From Sphingobacterium psychroaquaticum (lineage in GTDB: Bacteria > Bacteroidota > Bacteroidia > Sphingobacteriales > Sphingobacteriaceae), in contig NZ_FXAU01000004.1 in assembly GCF_900177625.1 (NCBI RefSeq), forward strand, positions 62,001 to 126,000: 64,000 bases of DNA, read 5' to 3'. The notes below the pieces were generated by a model that was not told the origin of the DNA, did no database searches, and saw only the letters and a list, made by a program, of their open reading frames with translations. Positions 38,310 through 46,305 of the stretch are shown here, in pieces (within the stretch, counting starts at the first letter, position 1; each line of letters begins with the position of its first letter). The translations under genes and the position numbers were made by a program.

Positions 38310-39776
38310 ATGGGAAAACCAACAGGATTTTTAGAATTTGAACGTACGCTTCCACAAAAGGATGCTGTAGAAAATAGAAAACAAAATTATCAGGAGTTCG
38401 TCAACAGCTATTCTGACGACCAACTGAATAATCAAGCAGCACGTTGTATGAATTGTGGCATTCCTTTTTGCCACTCGGGCTGCCCACTAGGCAATGTGAT
38501 TCCTGAGTTCAACGACGCCGTGTATGACGGTCGCTGGGAAGACGCTTATTTAATCCTCTCCTCCACCAATAACTTTCCAGAGTTTACAGGTCGGATTTGT
38601 CCAGCACCGTGTGAAGCGGCCTGCGTATTGGGGATTAATAAATCGCCTGTATCCATCGAGGAAATCGAAAAGCACATCATTGAAATCGCCTACAAAAAAG
38701 GATATGTGCAGCCAAATAAAAGTTTCCTCAAAACAGGGAAAAAAGTAGCTGTTGTCGGTTCAGGTCCAGCCGGACTCGCTGCCGCAGCACAATTGAATAA
38801 AGCAGGACATGATGTGGTCGTTTATGAGCGGGACGATAAGGTCGGAGGGTTGCTTCGTTATGGCATCCCAGACTTTAAACTAGATAAGTCTGTTATTGAT
38901 CGTCGAGTCGAGGTCATGGAACAATCGGGTATTGAATTCCGTACCAACGCAGAAGTAGGAAAGAATGTACATGTAAGTGAGCTACAGTCTTATGATGCTG
39001 TGATCTTAACAGGTGGCTCCACCATACCACGCGACTTACCTATACCTGGCCGTGAATTAAAAGGGGTTCATTATGCGATGGAGTTCTTAAAACAGCAAAA
39101 TAAACGCGTAGGCAGTTCTCCTATTGAGGTTGAAGAAATTCATGCCCAAGGTAAAAATGTCCTCGTTATCGGTGGTGGCGATACCGGTTCTGATTGTGTT
39201 GGTACCTCCAACCGACACGGTGCAACCTCAGTTACTCAATTTGAGCTTATGCCACAACCACCGAAAGAGCGCACAGCAGCTATGCCATGGCCAACATACC
39301 CGATGTTGTTAAAAACAACCACATCGCATGAAGAGGGATGTCAGCGTTTTTGGAGCATCAATACCAAAGCTTTCTTAGGAGATGAGAAGGGAAACCTTCG
39401 CGCTGCCTTAGTGGTAGATTTGGAGTGGGAAACAGACACCTTCGGACGACCAACAAAGTTTCAGGAGGTTGCAGGTTCCGAACGCGAGTTACCGTGTGAA
39501 CTCGTAACCTTGGCAATGGGATTCTTACACCCACAACATCAAGGTCTTTTGGAACAGCTTGGCGTTAAATTGGACGGCCGTGGAAATGTAGAAGCCACAG
39601 AAGGAGAATATAAAACCTCTGCCGACAGAATATTCGTTGCCGGCGATATGCGCCGCGGTCAGTCACTCGTTGTCTGGGCTATATCCGAGGGACGCGAATG
39701 TGCACGTAAGGTGGATGAATACTTGATGGGTTATTCCGAGTTGGAGTCCAAAGATAAAATAGTCTCATACGCTTAA
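38310..39776 (+). CDS. gltD: Glutamate synthase small subunit
   Basis: A 488-residue flavoprotein beta subunit. It oxidises NADPH and passes electrons to GltB. N-terminal 4Fe-4S cysteines are visible in CMNCGIPFCHSGCPLGN and CPAPCEAACVLG; the FAD site is VVGSGPAGLAAAAQL and the NADPH site VIGGGDTGSDCVG. The C-terminal FAD-binding block is DRIFVAGDMRRGQSLVVWAISEGR. It follows gltB in one operon and ends at a strong terminator. Confidence 0.98.
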   Translation: MGKPTGFLEFERTLPQKDAVENRKQNYQEFVNSYSDDQLNNQAARCMNCGIPFCHSGCPLGNVIPEFNDAVYDGRWEDAYLILSSTNNFPEFTGRICPAPCEAACVLGINKSPVSIEEIEKHIIEIAYKKGYVQPNKSFLKTGKKVAVVGSGPAGLAAAAQLNKAGHDVVVYERDDKVGGLLRYGIPDFKLDKSVIDRRVEVMEQSGIEFRTNAEVGKNVHVSELQSYDAVILTGGSTIPRDLPIPGRELKGVHYAMEFLKQQNKRVGSSPIEVEEIHAQGKNVLVIGGGDTGSDCVGTSNRHGATSVTQFELMPQPPKERTAAMPWPTYPMLLKTTTSHEEGCQRFWSINTKAFLGDEKGNLRAALVVDLEWETDTFGRPTKFQEVAGSERELPCELVTLAMGFLHPQHQGLLEQLGVKLDGRGNVEATEGEYKTSADRIFVAGDMRRGQSLVVWAISEGRECARKVDEYLMGYSELESKDKIVSYA

Positions 39777-39812
39777 TTTCATATACTTTAGTACGTTCTA
39801 GTACAAAAGTAA

Positions 39813-39838
39813 AAAAGCCGGATTCCCATCCGGCTTTT
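39813..39838 (+). terminator. Terminator of gltBD
   Basis: An 11-bp stem (AAAAGCCGGAT with ATCCGGCTTTT) with a 4-nt loop, 37 bp after the gltD stop codon. Confidence 0.9.
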
Positions 39839-39959
39839 ATTATTTATTAAGGTTTTGTATTTCAAAGTTGTAGACCAAACTCCGAAGGGCTCTACGCAGC
39901 TATATCTTGTAATTTACTTTTTTAGACACAACATCTTACGTCTCTACTATAACAAAATC

Positions 39960-40115
39960 TTATTTCTTCACCTCTCTACACCTATACCTCTACATCCTTT
40001 TACCGCTTCACTTCTTTACCTCTGCACTACTTCTCCTCTTCTTCACCTCTATACACCTTCACCCTTTTACCGCTTCACTTCTTTGCCCCTTCGCCTCTTT
40101 ACCTCTCCCCACAAC
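39960..40115. repeat. Pyrimidine-rich degenerate repeat tract
   Basis: About 155 bp between gltD and the LptF/G-type gene with almost only C and T in short phrases such as CACCTCT, TTCACTTC and TTTACCTCT. A 22-nt phrase (CCTTTTACCGCTTCA plus CTTCTTT) recurs exactly at 39996-40017 and 40063-40084. The opposite strand is purine-rich. No coding content is supported. Confidence 0.75.
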
Positions 40116-40132
40116 AAACCAACAACAACAAA

Positions 40133-41215
40133 CTACTTCGGTGCTTTATCTTTTAACCACAACGCAATAACGAGAAATAAAACATTAGGAATGAGAATAG
40201 CGATCAACGGGTCTAACCCACCCTTGAGAGAGAACATGGTAGAAAACTGCACCAGCAGAAGGTAGGTAAAACTTAAGGCTATACCAATACCCAAACTAAG
40301 ACCGATCCCACCACGCACTTTTTTTGAAGATAGAGACACCCCCATTAATGTTAAGATGAACGCGGAGAAAGGTCCAATATATCGTTTATATTTTTCCAAC
40401 AATAAGTCTGTCATCATGCCCGTCCCGCGTGTTTCCTCTTTGCTAATCCGTTCATTCAATTCCTTCGTATCCATGGCCGTAAAGACATTATCATAGACCT
40501 CAAAATCACGCGGCAGCATATCCAATGTTGTATCTCGGACGGTACCATTCTCCATGGTCTCTTTAAAACCATCGATCTTACGCACGGTATAATCTTCAAT
40601 CTTCCACTTCGTCGCAACTGAATCCCATGTAATACGCTGCGCCATCAATTTCTCTACTAATTTATCCCCATCGAATTTCTCCAAAGAAAAATCGTAACCA
40701 ATATTAGTCCGGGTTTCGAAATTCCCAACATACACATAGGTATTCGAATCTATTTGCATATGGGTAGATAAAGTCGATGAGCTTACCTTTTGGGGTTTTA
40801 CATACACATTTTCAAACTGTACTTTTACCTTGTTCGTGTAAGGAATAACCCACAGGTTCAATACTAAGGTAAAAGAAAATATCAATCCCGCCGAGATCAT
40901 ATATGGCCGCAGGAATCGGTTGAAGCTCATTCCTCCACTCAGGATTGGAACAACCTCCGTTTGATCTGCCATCTTTGAGGTAAAGAAAATAACAGCAATA
41001 AAATTGATTAGCGGAGTAAGCATATTCAGGAAGAAAGGAATACTTCCCAACGCATAATACTGAAGAAAGACCTTTGACATCGGCGCTTTATTCTTCAGAA
41101 AATCATCCAGCTTTTCCGATACGTCAAACACCACGATCACCACAATAAAAATACCCACTGTGAATACGAAAGTACTCAGGTATTTTTTGATGATATAGCG
41201 ATCAATAATGTTCAT
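40133..41215 (-). CDS. LptF/LptG-family (YjgP/YjgQ) LPS export permease
   Basis: A 360-residue inner-membrane permease. It starts MNIIDRYIIKKYLSTFVFTVGIF, the typical beginning of the YjgP/YjgQ family, with helices at the N-terminus (about 15-35, 50-80, 100-120) and again near residues 275-355, separated by a periplasmic jellyroll domain. In the LptB2FG complex it draws LPS from the inner membrane. With the OstA-like gene at 19076, this window contains two LPS-export components, though at different loci. A -7 box (minus TATTTTTG) lies at 41226-41233. I cannot distinguish LptF from LptG. Confidence 0.88.
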   Translation of the reverse strand: MNIIDRYIIKKYLSTFVFTVGIFIVVIVVFDVSEKLDDFLKNKAPMSKVFLQYYALGSIPFFLNMLTPLINFIAVIFFTSKMADQTEVVPILSGGMSFNRFLRPYMISAGLIFSFTLVLNLWVIPYTNKVKVQFENVYVKPQKVSSSTLSTHMQIDSNTYVYVGNFETRTNIGYDFSLEKFDGDKLVEKLMAQRITWDSVATKWKIEDYTVRKIDGFKETMENGTVRDTTLDMLPRDFEVYDNVFTAMDTKELNERISKEETRGTGMMTDLLLEKYKRYIGPFSAFILTLMGVSLSSKKVRGGIGLSLGIGIALSFTYLLLVQFSTMFSLKGGLDPLIAILIPNVLFLVIALWLKDKAPK

Positions 41216-41278
41216 CTTCCGAAATCAAAAATAGTAAGTTTAGTTGATAATGATATACCTAATTTAGCGATTTACCTT

Positions 41279-42409
41279 TTACAATCGCTGTCCCAATACT
41301 TTCACCATTTTCTCTTTCCAATCGTAGAATGTACCATCAATAATCTTTTCACGAGCCTGTCCAACTAACCACAAATAGAAATGAAGGTTATGCAACGAAG
41401 CAATCTGTGCACCTAAAATTTCTTGCGAACGAATAAGGTGGCGCAAATAGGCCTTTGTATGGATCTGATCTACTAAAAGGTCACTCTCTGCCTCAATCGG
41501 TGAGAAGTCATCTTTCCACTTTTCATTCTTGATATTGATAATACCGTTGCGTGTAAATAGCATTCCGTTACGTGCATTACGGGTAGGCATCACACAATCA
41601 AACATATCGATACCCAATGCGATATTTTCTAAAATATTTATAGGTGTACCAACGCCCATCAGATAACGAGGTTTCTCGTATGGCAAAATATTGGTTACCA
41701 CCTCGGTCATTGCATACATCTCTTCCGCTGGCTCTCCAACAGAAAGCCCGCCAATCGCATTACCATCCCGATTGAAGGAAGCAATTGCCTCCGCCGATTT
41801 AGCGCGCAAATCTTTATACACAGAACCTTGAACAATCGGGAATAACGTTTGTTCATAACCATATAACGGCTCTGTACTATCAAAACGATCCACACAGCGC
41901 TTCAACCAGCGATGTGTCATATCCATTGATCTACGTGCATAATTATACTCACAAGGATAAGGTGTACACTCGTCGAAAGCCATAATAATATCCGCACCGA
42001 TTATTCGTTGCGTATCCATGACATTTTCGGGTGTAAATAAATGTTTAGAACCATCCACATGTGATCTAAAGGTCACCCCCTCTTCCCGAATCTTACGCAC
42101 TTCTGTTAGGGAGTAAACTTGATAACCACCCGAATCGGTCAAGATAGGTCTATCCCAATTGATAAACTTATGCAGACCTCCTGCTTTATTCAACACATCC
42201 AATCCGGGACGTAAATAAAGATGATACGTATTTCCCAGAATAATCTGTGCTTGTATATCGTTTACTAATTCCTGCTGATGTACTGCTTTAACAGTCCCTG
42301 CCGTACCAACGGGCATGAAAATCGGTGTTTGAATATTTCCATGAGCAGTTTCCAATACCCCGGCTCTGGCGCGTGAACCTTTATCTTGTGCTTGAAGCGT
42401 AAATTTCAT
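41279..42409 (-). CDS. tgt: Queuine tRNA-ribosyltransferase (tRNA-guanine transglycosylase)
   Basis: A 376-residue Tgt, from the ATG at 42409 (MKFTLQAQDKGSRARAG); upstream codons give no family features. It exchanges G34 of tRNAs with GUN anticodons for preQ1. Conserved features: ETAHGNIQTPIFMPVGT, TDSGGYQVYSL, AFDECTPYPCEY and MFDCVMPTRNARNG, with the catalytic Asp. The zinc site is altered: where E. coli has a CxCxxC block before its AYLHHL, this protein has SDLLVD before AYLRHL, while the His in SLHNLHFY is kept. I recall the same in other Bacteroidota, so this may be a clade trait. A promoter -7 box TATTTTTG lies at 42446-42453 on the minus strand. Confidence 0.96.
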   Translation of the reverse strand: MKFTLQAQDKGSRARAGVLETAHGNIQTPIFMPVGTAGTVKAVHQQELVNDIQAQIILGNTYHLYLRPGLDVLNKAGGLHKFINWDRPILTDSGGYQVYSLTEVRKIREEGVTFRSHVDGSKHLFTPENVMDTQRIIGADIIMAFDECTPYPCEYNYARRSMDMTHRWLKRCVDRFDSTEPLYGYEQTLFPIVQGSVYKDLRAKSAEAIASFNRDGNAIGGLSVGEPAEEMYAMTEVVTNILPYEKPRYLMGVGTPINILENIALGIDMFDCVMPTRNARNGMLFTRNGIINIKNEKWKDDFSPIEAESDLLVDQIHTKAYLRHLIRSQEILGAQIASLHNLHFYLWLVGQAREKIIDGTFYDWKEKMVKVLGQRL

Positions 42410-42445
42410 ATTGTCTTCCCTCCTGCCCTTATGGCAGAATCCCTG

Positions 42446-42453
42446 CAAAAATA
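42446..42453 (-). promoter_or_regulatory. Promoter -7 box of tgt
   Basis: Minus-strand TATTTTTG matches the Bacteroidota -7 consensus TAnnTTTG, 37 bp upstream of the tgt start. The -33 element is poor. Confidence 0.5.
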
Positions 42454-42537
42454 GGATAAAAAAAGCGACGAAACGACTAGGGAGTAAAATCTTAATAAAA
42501 CTTAACCTTTTCTCCCTGTATTCTTAGTAGAAGACCT

Positions 42538-42545
42538 TATCTTTG
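42538..42545 (+). promoter_or_regulatory. Promoter -7 box of the GT2 gene
   Basis: TATCTTTG matches TAnnTTTG and lies 10 bp before the ATG of the glycosyltransferase gene, which leaves only a very short leader. The -33 position reads CCTG, a weak match. Confidence 0.55.
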
Positions 42546-42555
42546 AGACTTCAAT

Positions 42556-43701
42556 ATGACGCTTCTCGAACAAGTTACACCCTTTATTTCCTTTATTCCT
42601 TTTGGGATACTAGGCATTCTACTATTCATTCAGTTATACTACCTGATTTTTGTGTACGGAAAGCTCGCTGGCTATCGGGTAAAATCTTTCCAAGAAGCCA
42701 CGCCTCAGCCGCCGGTCAGTGTTATTATATGCGCGCACAATGAGCAAGAAAACATAAAGACCTTCTTACCCGGCATCCTGGAACAGGAATACCCGGACTT
42801 TCAAGTCGTGGTTGTTAACGACTGCTCCACAGACGACACCGAATGGATCTTACAAGATTTCTTAAGACAATATCCAGACAAACTGAAGGTCGTTCAGATT
42901 CAAGAACACGTACAGCTTAAGCATACCAAGAAATTTGCGGTTACGCTAGGCATTAAGGCGGCAAAGCATGAATATCTAGTCTTTACCGATGCCGATTGTC
43001 AACCCAATTCCAAATTATGGTTGGCGGAAATGGCCGGAGCTTTTACGGAGGACAAAGAAATTGTCCTAGGTTATTCTCCCTATTTCCGACATCGTGGATT
43101 TCTGAACAGACTTATACGCTTTGAAACGACGCACACAGCCATGAGTTATCTCGCCTATGCCCTTAAAAAAAATGCGTATATGGGCGTGGGTCGTAATCTC
43201 GCTTACACCAAATCCTTATTCTTTAAAGGCAAAGGTTTCAATAAACATATGCATATTAAATCTGGCGATGATGATCTTTTTGTCAACCATAATGCGACCC
43301 GTTCTAATGTGAACATTGCAATTCATCCAGATTCTTTTATGCATTCTGTCCCGAAGGATACATGGAAAAGCTATTACAAACAAAAAGCGAGACATAGCGG
43401 AGCATCTGTTTTATACAAATCCCGTCATAAGCGCATGCTTGCCACACAGCTCGTCACTGCAGTCTTATTTTATCTGGCCCTTCTTGCCAGCATATTGCTG
43501 CTTCCTTCCTTCTGGTATGTACCCCTTGCTGCGTACCTGTTACGCTTACTTGTTCAGTATATTATATTTAGTAACATATATAGAAAGTTAGAAGTTCGAG
43601 ACCTCTTGTTGTGGCTTCCCTTTCTCGACCTATTTTACTATTTCTATATTTGCATCAACGGACTGTTCAACAGAAAGAAAAAACAAACTTCCTGGAAGTA
43701 G
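42556..43701 (+). CDS. GT2 glycosyltransferase, membrane-anchored
   Basis: A 381-residue family 2 glycosyltransferase. An N-terminal hydrophobic helix (about 15-33) precedes the GT-A domain: VSVIICAHNEQENIKTFLPGIL, VVVVNDCSTDDT (nucleotide binding), LVFTDADCQP (DxD-like metal site). Two hydrophobic segments near residues 300-320 and 325-345 and a basic C-terminus (NRKKKQ) follow. The layout matches processive or lipid-linked GT2 enzymes. The acceptor is unknown. It is 24 bp before rsmG on the same strand. Confidence 0.85.
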   Translation: MTLLEQVTPFISFIPFGILGILLFIQLYYLIFVYGKLAGYRVKSFQEATPQPPVSVIICAHNEQENIKTFLPGILEQEYPDFQVVVVNDCSTDDTEWILQDFLRQYPDKLKVVQIQEHVQLKHTKKFAVTLGIKAAKHEYLVFTDADCQPNSKLWLAEMAGAFTEDKEIVLGYSPYFRHRGFLNRLIRFETTHTAMSYLAYALKKNAYMGVGRNLAYTKSLFFKGKGFNKHMHIKSGDDDLFVNHNATRSNVNIAIHPDSFMHSVPKDTWKSYYKQKARHSGASVLYKSRHKRMLATQLVTAVLFYLALLASILLLPSFWYVPLAAYLLRLLVQYIIFSNIYRKLEVRDLLLWLPFLDLFYYFYICINGLFNRKKKQTSWK

Positions 43702-43724
43702 TAACAATTTAATCCCCGATAACA

Positions 43725-44360
43725 ATGAATCCAACAGTAGATATTATATACAAGTATTTTCCGAACCTCACGGACAAACAGAAGGAACAATTTGCTCAGC
43801 TCGCTGAAGTATATCCTTTTTGGAACAATCAAATTAATGTCGTTTCGCGGAAAGATATCGAAAGCTTATACCTGCACCATGTACTGCATTCCTTGGGCAT
43901 TGCGAAGTTTATAACAAAATTTGCGGCAGGTACACGTGTCTTAGATGTCGGTACCGGCGGTGGCTTCCCCGGAATTCCATTAGCAATTTTATTTCCGGAG
44001 GTTCACTTTCACTTAGTAGACTCAATCGGAAAAAAGATAAAGGTAGTACGTGAAGTAGCACAGGCTATTGGTTTAGAAAATGTCGAAGCAGATCACATTC
44101 GTGCAGAAGAACTGGATTACAGATATGACTTTGTCGTTTCTCGCGCAGTAACACGCCTCGCCGATTTCGCGCCGTGGATTCGTAATAAATTTGAAAAGAA
44201 AGATAAAAATGGTGTGCCTAATGGTATTCTTTACCTTAAAGGAGGAGACCTAAAAGAGGAAATTAAAGAGTCTCGATTAAAAGCGGAATTGCACCCCCTT
44301 TCTGATTATTTCGAAGAGGACTTCTTTGAAACAAAGTATGTCGTTTACGTGCCGATGTAG
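43725..44360 (+). CDS. rsmG: 16S rRNA (guanine-527-N7)-methyltransferase
   Basis: A 211-residue SAM-dependent methyltransferase of the RsmG/GidB family, normal length. It methylates N7 of G527 in 16S rRNA. The SAM motif is VLDVGTGGGFPGIPLAILFPE, followed by HLVDSIGKKIKVV, and the DFVVSRAVTRLADFAPW block. It lies 24 bp after the GT2 gene and ends just before an inverted-repeat terminator. Confidence 0.97.
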   Translation: MNPTVDIIYKYFPNLTDKQKEQFAQLAEVYPFWNNQINVVSRKDIESLYLHHVLHSLGIAKFITKFAAGTRVLDVGTGGGFPGIPLAILFPEVHFHLVDSIGKKIKVVREVAQAIGLENVEADHIRAEELDYRYDFVVSRAVTRLADFAPWIRNKFEKKDKNGVPNGILYLKGGDLKEEIKESRLKAELHPLSDYFEEDFFETKYVVYVPM

Positions 44361-44365
44361 GGCTT

Positions 44366-44409
44366 AGTTTTTAGTTGGTGGTTTTGTAAAAAACGACCAA
44401 CTAAAAACT
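44366..44409. terminator. Inverted repeat between rsmG and a convergent small gene
   Basis: A 14-bp perfect inverted repeat (AGTTTTTAGTTGGT with ACCAACTAAAAACT) separated by 16 bp. It lies between converging genes and probably acts as a bidirectional terminator; the stem is AT-rich. The ACCAACTAA phrase recurs in the tandem repeat at 44913-45110. Confidence 0.6.
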
Positions 44410-44411
44410 CT

Positions 44412-44648
44412 TTAGATATGCCGAAGAATCTCCTGTCCGATGGTATTGACTTCCTCGTCCATACCAAACATTGGCAATTCGGTCTCAGGATGTAGTTTCA
44501 ACCACATGGAATCGGTGTCCTTTATAATTTTAACATACTCCTCACCATCTTTAAAAACCATAAACACATCTTCTTCTTCCGGAAAGATGGAGTAAACGGA
44601 TTCGCCGATTTCAATATCAAATGGTTCTTTTGCGCCTTCTAATTCCAT
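44412..44648 (-). CDS. Conserved-looking small acidic protein, 78 residues, unknown function
   Basis: A 78-residue soluble, strongly acidic protein with no membrane helix or signal. The pattern (FDIEIGESVYSIFPEEEDVFMVFKDGEEYVKII) suggests alternating beta strands, ending in a short helix. It has a good promoter: a -7 box TATCTTTG on the minus strand at 44665-44672 with a TTG at 44694-44696. I cannot name it. Confidence 0.65.
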   Translation of the reverse strand: MELEGAKEPFDIEIGESVYSIFPEEEDVFMVFKDGEEYVKIIKDTDSMWLKLHPETELPMFGMDEEVNTIGQEILRHI

Positions 44649-44699
44649 AATATTTATTTTCCTTCAAAGATACCGTTTTTCTGTCATTTGACACAAGCC

Positions 44700-44762
44700 C
44701 GGAAGGACACCGCGTAGCTTAATCTAATGGCTCTACGCTAGTAGCTCGGGTGTCTTATGTTC
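44700..44762. repeat. REP-like hairpin element, copy A
   Basis: Nested inverted repeats (GACACC with GGTGTC, and GCGTAG with CTACGC) around GCTAGTAGCTC (44737-44747), an 11-mer that recurs in copy D at 60555-60565. Confidence 0.55.
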
Positions 44763-44912
44763 GCAAAAAAGTAACGAATCCGCTAGAACAAGGCAACCAT
44801 CCACGTCCAAAAATATACCGTGCAGGCTCGATACCCTTTCATGCTTTACTAACGACCTACCATAAAACACAAGCAATAAACTACACGCTACAAACGAACT
44901 ACTACAAACTAG

Positions 44913-45110
44913 TAATGCAGCATACTAAATAACAAACAACGCATCCTAGTTTACTGACAAGACACCGTCAATCAGAAACAACCAACCACGAACTACCAAC
45001 TAAGAACAACTAATGCTGTACATTAAATAACAAACAACGCATCCTAGTTTACTGACAAGACACCGTCAACCAGAAACAACCAACCACGAACGACCAACTA
45101 AGAACGACCA
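44913..45110. repeat. Tandem 98-bp direct duplication
   Basis: Two copies (44913-45010 and 45011-45108 approximately) with only a handful of differences. Each runs from TAATGC through TAAATAACAAACAACGCATC to ACCAACTAAGAAC. The unit is AC-rich and non-coding. It lies between the small acidic gene and dprA. Confidence 0.85.
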
Positions 45111-45192
45111 ACTCTATAAAGCCAACGCTAAAAACTTAACAAGATAAATATTGCAGGTGCGCGCTATTTTTTTTAAGTTTAACTATCCAATT

Positions 45193-46290
45193 ATGAACAA
45201 ACTACATCAAATAGCACTCTCAAAGATCAAAGGTGTTGGGCCAAAAACGGCCCGAAGCCTATTGACACATTGTGGTTCTGTGGATGCAATTTTCCATGCC
45301 TCAAAAGAAGAATTACTTCGTATCCCCAATATAGGGCATGTGACGGTAGAATCTATTCTTTCCAAAAGCTATATGTCCCTTGCTGAAGAAGAGCTTAAGT
45401 TCGTAGAGAAACACAATATAGAGGTGCTAAGTGTAACAGATGATTCTTATCCGAAGCGCTTAAGGCAATGTGCGGATGCTCCTTTGGTATTATATTTTAA
45501 AGGGAATACAAACCTGAACCCACAATATGCTGTAAGTATTGTCGGCACCCGAAATGCGACCAGCTACGGTAAGGGAATTTGTGACGATTTGGTAACCGAA
45601 TTAGCGGAGCTTGGTGTACAAGTAATCAGTGGTCTAGCCTATGGGATAGACGTGCAGGCTCATCGCATGGCACTAAAACACAATCTGTCAACAATTGGTG
45701 TTCTAGGGCATGGTCTCGATACCATTTATCCAGCTCCTCACCGTGAAGTAGCTTCGAAGATGCTGGAAAACGGCGGTCTGCTCACCGAGTTTCCATCCCA
45801 AACCAAGCCCGACCGCATGAACTTTCCTGCACGCAACAGAATTATTGCGGGCCTAAGCGATGTAACCATTGTAATTGAAGCCGCTAAAAAAGGAGGAGCA
45901 CTTATCACCGCGGAGATCGCAAATAGCTACAATCGCGACGTTTGCGCTTTTCCTGGTGCTATAGATCAAGAATATTCCGAAGGCTGCAATTACCTGATTA
46001 AAACACATCGGGCTCATTTAATACGAAACGCAGCTGATCTGCTTTATTTAATGGGATGGGAAAGATCAAAGCCTGAGACACATGGCAAACAACTACGTCT
46101 ACTTCCCCCGGATCTAAATACAGATGAAACCTCGCTTTATAGCTTCATCCTAGAAAAAGAAACAGCTCATATCGATGATATTGCTCGACATCTGGGCTGG
46201 CCCCTAAGTAAGCTCGCTATGATCTTGCTGGACCTCGAGATAAACGAGCATATCATTTCCTTACCCGGAAAAATATACAAAAACCTATAA
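45193..46290 (+). CDS. dprA: DNA-processing protein, RecA loader
   Basis: A 365-residue DprA from the ATG at 45193; a frame from 45151 would add 14 residues of no family character. DprA binds incoming single-stranded DNA and loads RecA during natural transformation. An N-terminal helix-hairpin-helix/SAM part (KIKGVGPKTARSLL) precedes the Rossmann-like domain (SIVGTRNATSYGKG, VISGLAYGIDVQAHRMAL, TEFPSQTKPDRMNFPARNRIIAGLSD, EAAKKGGALITAEIA), and a C-terminal winged-helix-like domain follows. It is 15 bp before the MHS-type transporter gene. Confidence 0.96.
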   Translation: MNKLHQIALSKIKGVGPKTARSLLTHCGSVDAIFHASKEELLRIPNIGHVTVESILSKSYMSLAEEELKFVEKHNIEVLSVTDDSYPKRLRQCADAPLVLYFKGNTNLNPQYAVSIVGTRNATSYGKGICDDLVTELAELGVQVISGLAYGIDVQAHRMALKHNLSTIGVLGHGLDTIYPAPHREVASKMLENGGLLTEFPSQTKPDRMNFPARNRIIAGLSDVTIVIEAAKKGGALITAEIANSYNRDVCAFPGAIDQEYSEGCNYLIKTHRAHLIRNAADLLYLMGWERSKPETHGKQLRLLPPDLNTDETSLYSFILEKETAHIDDIARHLGWPLSKLAMILLDLEINEHIISLPGKIYKNL

Positions 46291-46305
46291 ACCTAATAAA
46301 CACAC

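Larger units (their letters stand above)
44649..45192. other. 544-bp intergenic region with repeats, no gene supported
   Basis: It contains the promoter of the small acidic gene, a hairpin-rich repeat at 44700-44762 and a 98-bp tandem duplication at 44913-45110. A 60-residue ORF (44750-44932) overlaps these repeats and is not credible. No RNA gene was recognised. Confidence 0.7.

Noticed and set aside
39855-40265. 136-residue plus-strand ORF after gltD
   Set aside because: Composed of Ser/Thr/Leu/Pro phrases translated from the pyrimidine repeat tract and running antisense into the LptF/G-type gene.
42410-42540. preQ1 riboswitch upstream of tgt
   Set aside because: A small hairpin (CTGCC/GGCAG) is present near the start, but I cannot identify the conserved preQ1 aptamer pattern.
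44750-44932. 60-residue plus-strand ORF between the small acidic gene and dprA
   Set aside because: It overlaps the hairpin repeat and AC-rich low-complexity DNA, has no ribosome site and no recognisable pattern.
44913-45110. CRISPR array
   Set aside because: Only two long, nearly identical tandem units with no short repeat/variable spacer alternation and no cas genes.
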